45,349 bases of DNA from B25-G16 sp964549945 (GTDB lineage Bacteria > Desulfobacterota > DSM-4660 > Desulfatiglandales > B25-G16): contig CAZJXD010000029.1 in NCBI GenBank assembly GCA_964549945.1, forward strand, positions 1 through 45,349, read 5' to 3'. The notes below the pieces were generated by a model. That model saw only the letters and a program-made list of their open reading frames with translations, was not told where the DNA came from and did not search any database. Positions 1-8,196 of this stretch are shown here, piece after piece (the stretch's first letter is position 1; every line of letters begins with the position of its first letter). The position numbers were made by a program, and so were the translations under genes.

Positions 1-2
1 AT

Positions 3-164
3 CACCCCGCCTTCATGAGCCATGATGTGAATCCGTGTCTCCAGGCGCTGAAAGAAATCGAGGAACCAGCATCTGCGCAGGCTGGAGGAACAGTAGGCGG
101 GATGCTCTCCCGTGAAACCGCGCCAGAACCGCCTGATTCACCGCGGAGTTTCAGGAAAGGCTAA
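3..164 (+). CDS. 3' end of an unidentified gene, cut by the window edge
   Basis: An open frame runs in from the left edge and stops at TAA 162-164, giving about 53 residues. The visible part starts HPAFMSHDVNPCLQALKEIE and ends in a Pro/Ser-rich tail. The first half has the spacing of the end of an ACT-type regulatory domain (as in homoserine dehydrogenase), but the stretch is too short for an assignment. The gene converges on rseP with 13 bases between the two stop codons. Confidence 0.4.
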   Translation, partial: HPAFMSHDVNPCLQALKEIEEPASAQAGGTVGGMLSRETAPEPPDSPRSFRKG

Positions 165-177
165 ACATCCCTTCCTC

Positions 178-2310
178 TTACCAGAGATTGCTCAGTACTC
201 TGGATAGGTCGTTCCAGGTGAGCGCAAAGAAGACGAACAACAAGAAACCCCAGCCGATCATCACGATGCCGTTTTGCACCTTCAGAGGCAGCGGCTTGCC
301 GCGGATCTCCTCGATCAAGAGAAATACTGCATACCCGCCATCCACTACGGGGATGGGAAGGAAGTTCAGCACCGCGAGCGATATGGAGATGATCGCCATG
401 AAGTACACGAATGAAAAAATGCCCTCACGGCCGGCCTGGATGGCGATGCTGCCGATGCCAACCGGCCCGCTGAATTCCTTGTAGGAAACGGTGCCCCTGA
501 AGAAACTGGCAAGGGTAGCATAGGTCATGGCGATGAAGTCCCATGTCTCACGGGCGCCCCACCCGATTGCGGCCAGTGGATTCTTCTTGACCTCTCTGCC
601 CATGAGGACGGAAAATCCTCTAGGACCGGGAAACAGGGTATACCGGTAGTCGTTCCGATTGAAGATCGCCCTGGTGAGATCCCCTATCTCGGCTGTTTCT
701 TCTCTAAGACCGCCCCGTCGATATCCTAAGGTGACTTTTTCCCCCTCAAGATCCTTCAAGGCATTGAACAGATCCGCCCAGCTCTCAACCTGCCGGCCGT
801 TAATCGTTGTAAAGACATCGCCGCCCATCAATCCGGCCTTGACCCCTGGAGAACCCTTACGCACGTAGGCGATGACGGGGTTCATCTCGTCCAGGCCCTG
901 GAGGACCCCGACGACAACCCTGCCCCTGCGCCTTGTGGGGCGGATCGTCATCGGGGGCAATCTCTTGCCCCCGCGGGCAATGATAATTTCGGTCTCCTTT
1001 TCGCCCCTTTGATCGCTCATGTCAAGGAACTGCTTTATCGTGGGGCTAGAAACGCCGCCATACGCTTCAATGATATCGCCTGGCTTCAGCCCTGCCATAT
1101 CCGCGGGCGAGCCCTTGATGACACCGGCCACCTGAAGTCTCGGCACCAGGCCTAAGATGTCCAGAAGCTCGCTCTTAGCAGGCCAGATGACATCTGCAAG
1201 GGCCAGCCTTTCTTCTTTATTGTGGGAGGAGTTCACTATGACGGTCTTGCCATCGTGGGAAAAACCCGCTAGTTCGCCGGCGATGGCTGTTCCGTCCTTG
1301 AGAAAAAACACACCCGTACGAATTCGCAGGTGCGGTCTGATCCTCACATTTACCTTCTTGTCACCACGCAGGACGGTGACGGTGACCGGAAGCCCGCGTA
1401 AGGTCCTCTCGATTGGTTCAATCTGCCAGTTGTGCTGGATCTTGTGGCCGCTAATAGCGACGATTTGATCGCCGTCCTTGAAGGGATCACTCGCGATATA
1501 GTTCCCTAGGCCTGCCAGGGTCGTGCTCAGGGCCGGCATCAATCCAAAGGCGAGGTGCCCCCCCAGCGGCATCAGCCCGACCTCCGTGGTGCCGATCTCC
1601 CTTTCGCCGTTAACCACGCGCTCGAGGGTCATCCTGAACCTCTCATTGCGGTCGGCGAGAGAGGCGATGATTGGGACCTGCGCGAAGCGGGTAATGGTCT
1701 TATCATTGACCTTCAGGATTCTGTAGCCTGGCTGTAGCCCGAAGGTCACCTTCGGTGAAGACGCGCGGGCGTCCGTTGGTTTTGAGGATTTCGCCCTGAG
1801 GGCTTCCGGGCCAGGGCCGCCCTGGACCTCCCACTGGATTTTTGCATTGTAAGCAGGGTAGCCGACTAGCGAGCCTCCCACCACAGGCGCGGGAAAACGT
1901 ATGCCGACCAAGCCTATGATGACGAACAGCACGCAGGCCAGGATGACGTTCATCACCACGCCGGCGGATATGACCCCGAGACGGGCGGAGACCGGCTTGC
2001 TGCTGAATGCACGTGGATCGATCTCGGTCTGCTCCTCCAGAGGGCGAAAATCCTCTTGGCCAACCATCTTTACGTACCCGCCCATTGGCAGAAGGTTAAC
2101 GCGGTAGTCCGTCTCCCTCGTTTTGAAACCAAAGAGCCTTGGCCCGAAGCCGAGTGCGAATTGTTCAACCTTGATGCCGACCGCCTTCGCAACAGTGAAA
2201 TGGCCGAGTTCGTGAATAAAGACAACCAACCCTAAACCGATAACGAGCTCCAGGATCGGCCACAGCCATTTCCACCAAAGACTTTGAAAGTCAGATACGA
2301 GAGATTCCAT
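178..2310 (-). CDS. rseP: RseP-type site-2 zinc metalloprotease, unusually long
   Basis: Intramembrane protease of family M50B, which cuts anti-sigma factors or signal-peptide remnants in the inner membrane. Seen directly: HELGH at residues 33-37 in the first membrane helix, GFGPRLFGF and LPMGGYVKM after it, a second helix near 112-136, and the third catalytic ligand in NFLPIPVVDGG (Asp657) followed by a last helix near 682-700. At 710 residues it is far longer than the usual 350-450. The extra length is periplasmic: PDZ-like stretches near 187-235, 265-325, 388-455 and 475-535, plus a beta-rich insert near 333-377 (FLKDGTAIAG...ALADVIW). The start at 2310 follows AAGAGGAG. The usual neighbours (dxr, uppS, cdsA, bamA) are not visible on the upstream side, where a repeat lies. 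Confidence 0.93.
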   Translation of the reverse strand: MESLVSDFQSLWWKWLWPILELVIGLGLVVFIHELGHFTVAKAVGIKVEQFALGFGPRLFGFKTRETDYRVNLLPMGGYVKMVGQEDFRPLEEQTEIDPRAFSSKPVSARLGVISAGVVMNVILACVLFVIIGLVGIRFPAPVVGGSLVGYPAYNAKIQWEVQGGPGPEALRAKSSKPTDARASSPKVTFGLQPGYRILKVNDKTITRFAQVPIIASLADRNERFRMTLERVVNGEREIGTTEVGLMPLGGHLAFGLMPALSTTLAGLGNYIASDPFKDGDQIVAISGHKIQHNWQIEPIERTLRGLPVTVTVLRGDKKVNVRIRPHLRIRTGVFFLKDGTAIAGELAGFSHDGKTVIVNSSHNKEERLALADVIWPAKSELLDILGLVPRLQVAGVIKGSPADMAGLKPGDIIEAYGGVSSPTIKQFLDMSDQRGEKETEIIIARGGKRLPPMTIRPTRRRGRVVVGVLQGLDEMNPVIAYVRKGSPGVKAGLMGGDVFTTINGRQVESWADLFNALKDLEGEKVTLGYRRGGLREETAEIGDLTRAIFNRNDYRYTLFPGPRGFSVLMGREVKKNPLAAIGWGARETWDFIAMTYATLASFFRGTVSYKEFSGPVGIGSIAIQAGREGIFSFVYFMAIISISLAVLNFLPIPVVDGGYAVFLLIEEIRGKPLPLKVQNGIVMIGWGFLLFVFFALTWNDLSRVLSNLW

Positions 2311-2369
2311 CCACTCCTCTTTGTCCCCACATGAACCCCATCACCTCAAACCGATCAGTGGCACTCCTG

Positions 2370-2590
2370 AGAAACTTACTGTGCAGAAAAGAGCATGGGG
2401 ATGTCTTTTTTTGCTCCATGCCCTTTAACAGGGGCCTCAGCGTGCCCCGTAAATCAGGGCACACGCGCAACGCGGATTTGACTATTGTATGCCATGGCGG
2501 TGGGTGCCCTGATTTATCGGGGCCTGCCGTTGCATTACGTAGAGGGCATGAGACAAAAAAAGACATCCCCATGCTCTCCAGTGAGTTTCT
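2370..2590. repeat. Large near-palindromic element (MITE-like)
   Basis: The outer arms 2370-2424 and 2543-2590 are reverse complements over almost their whole length, including a 22-base perfect block (starting GAGCATGGGG on the left arm) and CATGCCCT. Inside them a second pair, 2442-2462 and 2504-2524, is complementary with one indel (GCCCCG..AAATCAGGGC). The RNA would fold into one long hairpin with an apical loop around position 2483. Open frames on both strands here are by-products of the palindrome and are not genes. It fills the gap between rseP and the cytochrome gene. It could be a non-autonomous transposon, a regulatory hairpin, or both; no target-site duplication is obvious. Confidence 0.8.
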
Positions 2591-2656
2591 TCCATGTATA
2601 ACCCTGAATCGAGGCGTCGGGGCCATTTGCTAAAATGAAATAGGGCTGCATCAGGT

Positions 2657-2989
2657 CTACTTCCACTCACTCTTCGATGCCTCTACGATGTAGTCGTAGA
2701 GTTGTCTTGCCTGCTCTTCCGAGATCTGCGATGCCGAGAAGGTGGGCATTGGCTGTACAGGCTTCCGGATCCAGGAGAGAAAGGTCTTGAAATCTCTCAG
2801 CTTAGGGGAGCCCTTGATTGTGTCTTCGGGCTCGATGACGTTGCCGCCGTTTGGATGACAGGATGAACAGTTTTTCTTGAACTCTTCTTCGCCAATCTTG
2901 CTTTTTGCGCTCACCTGGCCAAACCCTCCAAAGGATAATAGGGCAATGCAAATTGCTCCTACCCATAACACGATAGCTATTCTCTTCAT
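2657..2989 (-). CDS. Secreted monohaem cytochrome c
   Basis: A 110-residue precursor with a hydrophobic signal sequence (about residues 3-22, probable cleavage after VSA). One haem motif, CSSCH, lies at 41-45, and a likely distal ligand is Met81 in KPVQPMPTF. This is the fold of small class I periplasmic electron carriers; the partner is unknown. The ATG at 2989 is chosen because AAAAGGAGGATACAAC sits just before it. A longer frame to 3088 has no ribosome site and would bury the signal peptide. It stands alone, between the palindromic element and a long gap. Confidence 0.88.
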   Translation of the reverse strand: MKRIAIVLWVGAICIALLSFGGFGQVSAKSKIGEEEFKKNCSSCHPNGGNVIEPEDTIKGSPKLRDFKTFLSWIRKPVQPMPTFSASQISEEQARQLYDYIVEASKSEWK

Positions 2990-3245
2990 GTTGTATCCTC
3001 CTTTTTTATTCTCCCCTTCCAGACTGCTATATTTCGATTCAATTTGAATGACAACAAGATGCATGCCAACAGCGTGGTAAAAAAGCATTACCTTTTCTTT
3101 TCAATTAGTTACATTCCCATGCAAAGGCGGGACCTCACTGTAATTCAGCCCAATCTGTCCTGCATGAGAAGAATCTTTCCAATCGGACAGGAATTCCGTC
3201 TTTCAGGGCAGGAATACCATTGAGGTCAATGCTTCCAAGGTCCAG

Positions 3246-3274
3246 CCTGGCGAGACCGAGTCCTGTCTCGCAGG
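3246..3274 (+). repeat. Hairpin
   Basis: GCGAGAC (3250-3256) and GTCTCGC (3265-3271) pair perfectly around an 8-base loop. CCT and AGG extend the stem past one bulged G. There is no T-run, so it is not a standard terminator. It lies about 110 bases upstream of the sigma-54-like box. Confidence 0.45.
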
Positions 3275-3384
3275 ATATAGTCCTTTCACATGAGACTGAT
3301 TTTAGTAAATCCGTGCGAGGAGTTGGCCTATCAAAATTCCCTAACTACCTTGAATCGCGAGACAATGAACCCTTAGGATCATTC

Positions 3385-3399
3385 TGGCATGGTTCTTGT
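3385..3399 (+). promoter_or_regulatory. Sigma-54-like promoter upstream of the hexose mutase gene
   Basis: TGGCATG-GTTC-TTGT matches the -24/-12 layout TGGCAYG-N4-TTGC, with the -12 GC changed to GT. The same box, CTGGCAT(A/G)GTTCTTGTT, recurs at 5778-5794. It is 134 bases before the mutase start. The inexact -12 keeps confidence moderate. Confidence 0.4.
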
Positions 3400-3532
3400 T
3401 GTTTATAAAGATTGAAGGCAGGCTATCATTCGCTGGGAGCGGAGCGCCGAGGTTTTCCGTTGGGCGGACCGTCAGGGAATATGTTGACAAACTTCACCCG
3501 CCTGCATTGCAGAAGACAGAGGGGTAGCGGAA

Positions 3533-4894
3533 ATGGGGGGTATTTTTAAAGCGTATGATATACGAGGTTCCTATCCCGATGAATTAGATGAAGTGACAGC
3601 CGCGAAAATCGGGGCTGCCTTTGTCGGCTTGCTGAGTGCCCGAAGGATTGTCGTCGGACACGATATGCGGCTTTCCGCTTCAGCCCTTGCCAAGGCCCTC
3701 ATACGAGGGATCATTACCTCAGGAGCTCATGTCACAGACGTTGGCATCACGAGCACACCCATGCTCTACTATGCCATCATCGAGGGAAAGTTTGACGGCG
3801 GCGTCATGGTCACGGCATCTCATCTTCCCGGTGGCATGAACGGCTTTAAGCTTTGCCGCCGAGAAGCGATTCCCTTAAGCGGGGACCACGGTTTACCTGC
3901 CTTGGAGGGTCTGGTCAATGAAACGCTGCCTGCAAAACAGCGCCCCGCTGTGCAAGGTTCTTACCAAGAGTTGAATCTCCTGGACAGGTATATCGACAGA
4001 CTGATCAGGTTTGTCCATGACTCAAAGCCACTGAGAATTGTGGTTGATGCAGGAAATGGCATGGCCGGCCCGGAGGTGTCTGTCTTGTTCAAAGCATTTC
4101 CCGCCTGGACACTGATACCCATGTATCTTGAACCTGACGGGACATTCCCCCACCACATTGCGAATCCCCTCTTGCCTTCTGCCACGAGAGATCTACAGGA
4201 GAGGGTCAAGAAAGAGAAAGCGGATCTCGGTGTGGCATTTGATGGAGATGCGGATCGGTGTGGCTTCATTGATGAGAAGGGGGAGAGAGTTCCCGAGGAT
4301 CTGGTCACAGCGCTCATCGCCGAGTTCCTCCTGACAAAGGAGCCAGGGGCTACAATCCTCTACGACCTGCGTTCAAGCCGGATTGTCCCCGAAAGTATCA
4401 CTCATTTGGGTGGCAGAGCAGTACGCTGCAGGGTAGGCCATGCCTTTATCAAGGAGCAGATGAGAGAAGAAAATGCCCTTTTCGCCGGTGAACTCTCGGG
4501 GCACTATTACTACCGGGATATGGGATTCACCGATAATGGCATCTTCACCATGATCCAGATGTTAAACCTTTTGTCTCTGAAGGATGCGCCCCTTTCGCGT
4601 TTGATTAACCCTCTCCAAAAATACTGCTCGACAGGAGAGATCAACCTGAAGGTAAAGAACAAGGATGCGATCCTCACCGCCCTTGAGGGTGCATATCACG
4701 ATGCCCGAAAGGATCACCTGGATGGGTTAAGCGTGGAATACAATTCGTGGTGGTGCAACCTCAGAGCATCCAATACCGAACCGGTCATGCGGCTTAACCT
4801 GGAGGCCAATGACCCAGCCACCGAAGCAGAAAAGAAAAAAGAAGTACTTGAGATCATCGGCGAGGCGGATCCTTCGATGATGATTCTGCCTTAG
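3533..4894 (+). CDS. Phosphomannomutase/phosphoglucomutase
   Basis: A 453-residue alpha-D-phosphohexomutase that moves phosphate between C6 and C1 of mannose or glucose, feeding GDP-mannose or UDP-glucose for surface polysaccharide. Four landmark motifs are in order: the phosphoserine loop TASHLPGGMNGFK (Ser96), the Mg loop DGDADR (237-242), the sugar loop GELSGH (319-324) and the phosphate-binding loop RASNTEP (411-417). The active-site motif reads TASHLP instead of the usual TASHNP. Length is normal for the ManB/AlgC group. Substrate choice cannot be read from sequence. It has its own upstream region and is followed 135 bases later by a GNAT gene. Confidence 0.93.
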   Translation: MGGIFKAYDIRGSYPDELDEVTAAKIGAAFVGLLSARRIVVGHDMRLSASALAKALIRGIITSGAHVTDVGITSTPMLYYAIIEGKFDGGVMVTASHLPGGMNGFKLCRREAIPLSGDHGLPALEGLVNETLPAKQRPAVQGSYQELNLLDRYIDRLIRFVHDSKPLRIVVDAGNGMAGPEVSVLFKAFPAWTLIPMYLEPDGTFPHHIANPLLPSATRDLQERVKKEKADLGVAFDGDADRCGFIDEKGERVPEDLVTALIAEFLLTKEPGATILYDLRSSRIVPESITHLGGRAVRCRVGHAFIKEQMREENALFAGELSGHYYYRDMGFTDNGIFTMIQMLNLLSLKDAPLSRLINPLQKYCSTGEINLKVKNKDAILTALEGAYHDARKDHLDGLSVEYNSWWCNLRASNTEPVMRLNLEANDPATEAEKKKEVLEIIGEADPSMMILP

Positions 4895-5029
4895 ACACAT
4901 CGATGAGCGTGCTTATCGAGCCGATTGCATATCCAAAAAATGAGAACATATTTTGTACGGTCCAGGGGATAACTACACAAACAGAAACAACCCGAGGCGA
5001 TTCCAGGCAGCAATACACCGAGGTGATGT

Positions 5030-5533
5030 GTGTTTTATGCTCGATTCCCCAGATCCATGAAGGATCGCGATCTAAGGCTGAGGCCCTTAAGGATCTTCGA
5101 CGGCCCCTTCATGAGCAGGATGTTAAGAGAAGAAGCCATTTTGAGGGCAAACGGCTCGAGCAACCCTATCTCTTCGTGGTGGTGGGTCGTCTGGTGGTGG
5201 ATGCGAAGGAGCTTTGTGCTTGCTTACTGCGTGGAATGTGATTCACGGCGGATAGGATTTGTTGGCCTCCATGACCTGAGGCTTGGTGAAGTTGTTGAGG
5301 CAAGCATGGTATTATTCGATAAAGACCTCAGAGGGATTGGATATGGCAGTAGGGTTGCCGCTCTTCTTTTAGAGAGCCTGAAAAGGTACTCCATTGCAGA
5401 AAGAGTAATAGCCCGGGTGAAAGCGGACAATTATATTTCACTATCCTTTGTGAGGAAGCTTGGCTTCGTGGAGACAACTACTTCTGATGATATCGTCACC
5501 CTGTCTCTGGACTTGAAGAGCCTCCCTTTTTGA
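5030..5533 (+). CDS. GNAT family N-acetyltransferase
   Basis: A 167-residue protein with the GNAT layout: an N-terminal RLRPLR strand, a central beta region (RRIGFVGLHDL), an acetyl-CoA loop in DKDLRGIGYGSRVAALLLE (R/Q-x-x-G-x-G/A type), and a late VKADNYISLSFVRKLGF segment matching the N-x-x-S/A-x-x-x-Y/F-x-K-x-GF signature. A tryptophan-rich patch (SWWWVVWWW, near residues 49-57) is odd. The start at 5030 has GAGGTGA 13 bases upstream; a start a few codons further in cannot be excluded. Substrate unknown. Confidence 0.8.
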   Translation: MFYARFPRSMKDRDLRLRPLRIFDGPFMSRMLREEAILRANGSSNPISSWWWVVWWWMRRSFVLAYCVECDSRRIGFVGLHDLRLGEVVEASMVLFDKDLRGIGYGSRVAALLLESLKRYSIAERVIARVKADNYISLSFVRKLGFVETTTSDDIVTLSLDLKSLPF

Positions 5534-5541
5534 GGGGGAAA

Positions 5542-5617
5542 GCCCTCGTCGATACCGCATTTCGATGCATCGCTGAAGCCGTTGCCACTACGAGAAAGGA
5601 ATGGCAACGGGCGAGGC
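5542..5617 (+). repeat. Extended hairpin after the acetyltransferase gene
   Basis: CCGTTGCCA (5579-5587) and TGGCAACGG (5602-5610) are a perfect 9-base inverted repeat with a 14-base loop. An outer pair, GCCCTCG near 5542 and CGAGGC near 5612, can close around it. No T-run follows, so it is more likely a structured 3' end or small RNA element than an intrinsic terminator. Confidence 0.4.
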
Positions 5618-5778
5618 CGATGTGTTCTGTTGGACAGGACTGAGTCCTGCAAAATAAGAATTTATCCTCTCGCACAAGACAAATGCCGCCTCATTTGGGC
5701 CCCTTCCCCTCCCGACCCCCCGTGCCGAAGTGAGCTAACTACTTAAAATAAAGCCAAAAACGCCTTACATCATTATGC

Positions 5779-5793
5779 TGGCATAGTTCTTGT
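5779..5793 (+). promoter_or_regulatory. Sigma-54-like promoter, near-copy of the box at 3385
   Basis: TGGCATA-GTTC-TTGT, followed by TTATAATAAAA. It differs from the box at 3385 at one base over 17 positions. Downstream lie only a peptidase fragment and then the site-2 protease with CBS domains, so it could drive the latter with a leader of more than 400 bases. The -12 GC is again GT. Confidence 0.4.
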
Positions 5794-5900
5794 TTATAAT
5801 AAAATAACGCTATCCAAGGGCGAGTCAAGACAAGTGGAGAAAACCGGCATGCCCTTCGGGCCAGGCCTGAAACCGTGCAATCATAGAAATTGGATGGCCT

Positions 5901-6185
5901 GTGTATCTATCACTTAGAAAAAAGAGGTCGCGTACTCGCAAGGGGCAAAAGCGCATGATCGAGAATGCTTTCGGTCCTGTGGTAAGTGGCGCGGTACCGA
6001 GCCGGGAGAAATACCTGGATACGCCTCAGGCTGGAGAGCGAAGAATTCGGGTCAAAAGGGAAGCACAGGTCCCGGTCCTCGCGATGGAATTTCCCGTGCC
6101 CGATCTCCGCGATCCCGATAGCTACGTCCTGAAGGTGGTAGCCAATCTTGAGGAAGTGGGAATGAAACGCTCGACGACTCAGTGA
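5901..6185 (+). pseudogene. Fragment of an M16-type zinc peptidase
   Basis: The open frame codes for about 94 residues. From ATG 5955 on, the product (RMIENAFGPV, then GERRIRVKREAQVPVLAMEF, then RDPDSYVLKVVANL) matches my recollection of the junction between the first and second halves of M16B peptidases, where the chain reads ...GERRV-VKREAQ-P...YHVPN-RHPDSYALEVL. The protein breaks off after this segment, and no HXXEH active site or other M16 part is present on either side. It reads as a deletion relic; the upstream half of the frame looks non-coding. Residual expression is not excluded because the frame is intact. Confidence 0.6.
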
Positions 6186-6222
6186 GGTTCTCTGGTTCAA
6201 GAGATGAATCGAAGGAGGAAAA

Positions 6223-7350
6223 ATGTTTGGAAGACGAATCAGATTATTTAAGCTCCTGGGCTTTGAAGTTAGAATCGATTGGAGCTGGATTATCATCGCT
6301 CTGCTCATCGCCTGGTCTCTATCAAAGGGTCTTTTCCCCTCTTACTACAAGAATCTTTCCGCCCAAACATACTGGTTGATGGGGATTATTGGCGCACTGG
6401 GGCTCTTTCTTTCCATTATCGTCCATGAGTTCTCCCACTCCCTCGTGGCAAGGAAATACGGTGTCCCCATGAAGGGAATCACCCTGTTTATCTTTGGCGG
6501 TGTTGCAGAAATGGATGAGGAGCCTTCGAGCGCCAAGGTCGAATTTATGATGGCCGTTGTGGGACCTCTCTCCAGCATAATCATTGCCCTTATATTCTAC
6601 GGGTTTTACTCCCTGGGCAAGCAGGGGGGCTTCCCTACGCCGATTAACGGAGTGGTGGGGTATCTCGCCTGGATCAATGCGATACTGGCCGGCTTCAACC
6701 TCCTGCCGGCGTTTCCCCTCGATGGAGGGCGCATCCTTCGATCGATTCTATGGGGTGTCAAGAAAAACCTCCGCTGGGCTACCTACATCTCATCCAGGAT
6801 CGGGTCCGGGTTTGGAATCCTCTTGATCGTTCTGGGAGTCGTACAGGTGTTCAGGGGTAATTTCATCGGCGGGATGTGGTGGTTCTTGATCGGCATGTTC
6901 CTTCAGGGAGCAGCGAAAGCATCCTATCAACAGCTCCTCACGCGGAGAGCCCTTGAAGGTGAGCCCATCAGTCGCTTCATGAAGACCGATCCCGTGACAG
7001 TATCACCGACCATTTCTCTGGAGCAGCTGGTTGAGGATTATATCTATAAATATCACTTTAAGATGTTTCCCGTTGTGGAAGACAGCCATAGGATCCTGGG
7101 CTGCGTTACCACGAAACACGTGAAGGAGATTCCCAGAGAGGAGTGGCGCGAAAAGACCATCGGAGAGGTTGTCACACAATGCTCATCTGAAAATACCATT
7201 GAGCCGCATGCCGATGCCATGAAGGCCCTCTCCGTCATGAAACGAACCGGTAACAGCCGCCTTATGGTGGTTGACAAGGGCCGTCTGGTCGGGATCATAT
7301 CACTCAAAGATATGCTGGAGCTGCTCTCGCTCAAGGTGGAACTCGAGTAA
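6223..7350 (+). CDS. Site-2 protease homologue with C-terminal CBS pair
   Basis: A 375-residue membrane zinc metalloprotease of the SpoIVFB/Rip3 group of family M50. HEFSH lies at residues 68-72 inside a helix, and the third ligand in NLLPAFPLDGGR (Asp167). Several membrane helices cover residues 20-230. Two CBS domains follow: about 248-305 (FMKTDPVTVSP...VVEDSHRILGCVTTKHVKEI) and about 310-372 (MVVDKGRLVGIISLKDMLELL). In this family CBS domains bind adenine nucleotides and gate proteolysis; that role is known from relatives. GAAGGAGGAAAA precedes the ATG. It is the second site-2 protease in the window and has no PDZ domain. Confidence 0.92.
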   Translation: MFGRRIRLFKLLGFEVRIDWSWIIIALLIAWSLSKGLFPSYYKNLSAQTYWLMGIIGALGLFLSIIVHEFSHSLVARKYGVPMKGITLFIFGGVAEMDEEPSSAKVEFMMAVVGPLSSIIIALIFYGFYSLGKQGGFPTPINGVVGYLAWINAILAGFNLLPAFPLDGGRILRSILWGVKKNLRWATYISSRIGSGFGILLIVLGVVQVFRGNFIGGMWWFLIGMFLQGAAKASYQQLLTRRALEGEPISRFMKTDPVTVSPTISLEQLVEDYIYKYHFKMFPVVEDSHRILGCVTTKHVKEIPREEWREKTIGEVVTQCSSENTIEPHADAMKALSVMKRTGNSRLMVVDKGRLVGIISLKDMLELLSLKVELE

Positions 7351-7513
7351 TGAGCAAGATCAGCAGTTTTCATAAGACCCCACGAACCGCCGGTGCCTGT
7401 AGAGAGAGGCTTAGGCGGCCTTGGATGGTCAGGGCGCGAGCCATATTTGAACAAGCCATTTGTGACTGATCGTGGAGATCAGATATACAGCGCCCGAAGA
7501 GGGAGAGCAAGAT

Positions 7514-8086
7514 ATGCGAGGGAAATGGTATGAGATTGTAATCGAAGGTTCCTTTGATCTGATAAAAGGCTTCATCACCGGCTTCTTTGAGGGGAGAAAG
7601 ATTACTGGTGCAATCATTTTTGAACGGGAACATCATGTGAAACGAGAGGATGGACTCGAACATCTCTTGCGCGCGATCCATGTAGAGGAAGATCGAGTCC
7701 ACATTCTTATGGGTAAAAGAACGTTTCGAATCCTGGATCAGGCGCTCAAGAACAGAAAGCACGAAATCCCCCTGAAGGTTGTCTCTGAAAAAGAAATCGT
7801 GCGTGCCCATTTCAATTTCACCTATGCAGCATATGGAAAGCAATTCGGTAATGAGCTAAAGCGCCTGTTCAAGAATCTGCCTGAAGGGGTTCGGCTCGAG
7901 GGGTATCAGCCTGAGGAGATTGAAAGAAAGACAAAAGACAGTACGGCTGGCTACGCACCGCTACACAAGTACGAGATCAAGGCTAGAGGAAGAGTGAGCG
8001 GCCCGGCAAAAGACGTGATCGATTTCTATGACAGACTCGAGCACAACGCATTGATAGAATTTGAGGAGATAGAGCTAGATACCTGA
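7514..8086 (+). CDS. Conserved-looking protein of unknown function
   Basis: A 190-residue soluble protein that I do not recognise. It appears to contain two related alpha/beta halves: one opens KWYEIVIEGSFDLIKGFITG and the other KYEIKARGRVSGPAKDVIDF, each a strand followed by an amphipathic helix. No signal peptide or membrane segment. The ATG at 7514 is preferred because GAGGGAGAG lies 5-13 bases upstream; a GTG at 7472 would add 14 poorly structured residues. It sits between the CBS-type site-2 protease and an HtrA protease on the same strand, with gaps of 163 and 110 bases, so a role linked to these proteases is only a guess. Confidence 0.7.
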   Translation: MRGKWYEIVIEGSFDLIKGFITGFFEGRKITGAIIFEREHHVKREDGLEHLLRAIHVEEDRVHILMGKRTFRILDQALKNRKHEIPLKVVSEKEIVRAHFNFTYAAYGKQFGNELKRLFKNLPEGVRLEGYQPEEIERKTKDSTAGYAPLHKYEIKARGRVSGPAKDVIDFYDRLEHNALIEFEEIELDT

Positions 8087-8196
8087 GGCTCACACTTTCA
8101 GTAGCCGATGATTGGACTGTTTCTTACCTAAGGAAAGAAGCATTATGTTGAAGGCATTATGCCTGAAAAAACCTTTCTAAAATAAGGAGGATTACT

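Larger units (their letters stand above)
2990..3532. other. 543-base intergenic region between divergent genes
   Basis: No convincing gene. It contains a hairpin (3246-3274) and a sigma-54-like promoter (3385-3399), listed separately. A plus-strand open frame ending at 3408 has no recognisable protein and no ribosome site. I found no tRNA or riboswitch fold by eye. Confidence 0.5.

Noticed and set aside
2291..2670. Three open frames on both strands around the palindrome
   Set aside because: They mirror each other because the DNA is nearly palindromic; no ribosome site and no protein family.
3220..3408. A possible transposase tail
   Set aside because: The translated sequence only loosely recalls TnpB ends, has no start with a ribosome site, and no terminal repeats were found.
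4903..5241. A 112-codon frame before the acetyltransferase
   Set aside because: It overlaps the GNAT frame, which has clear family motifs; its own product has none.
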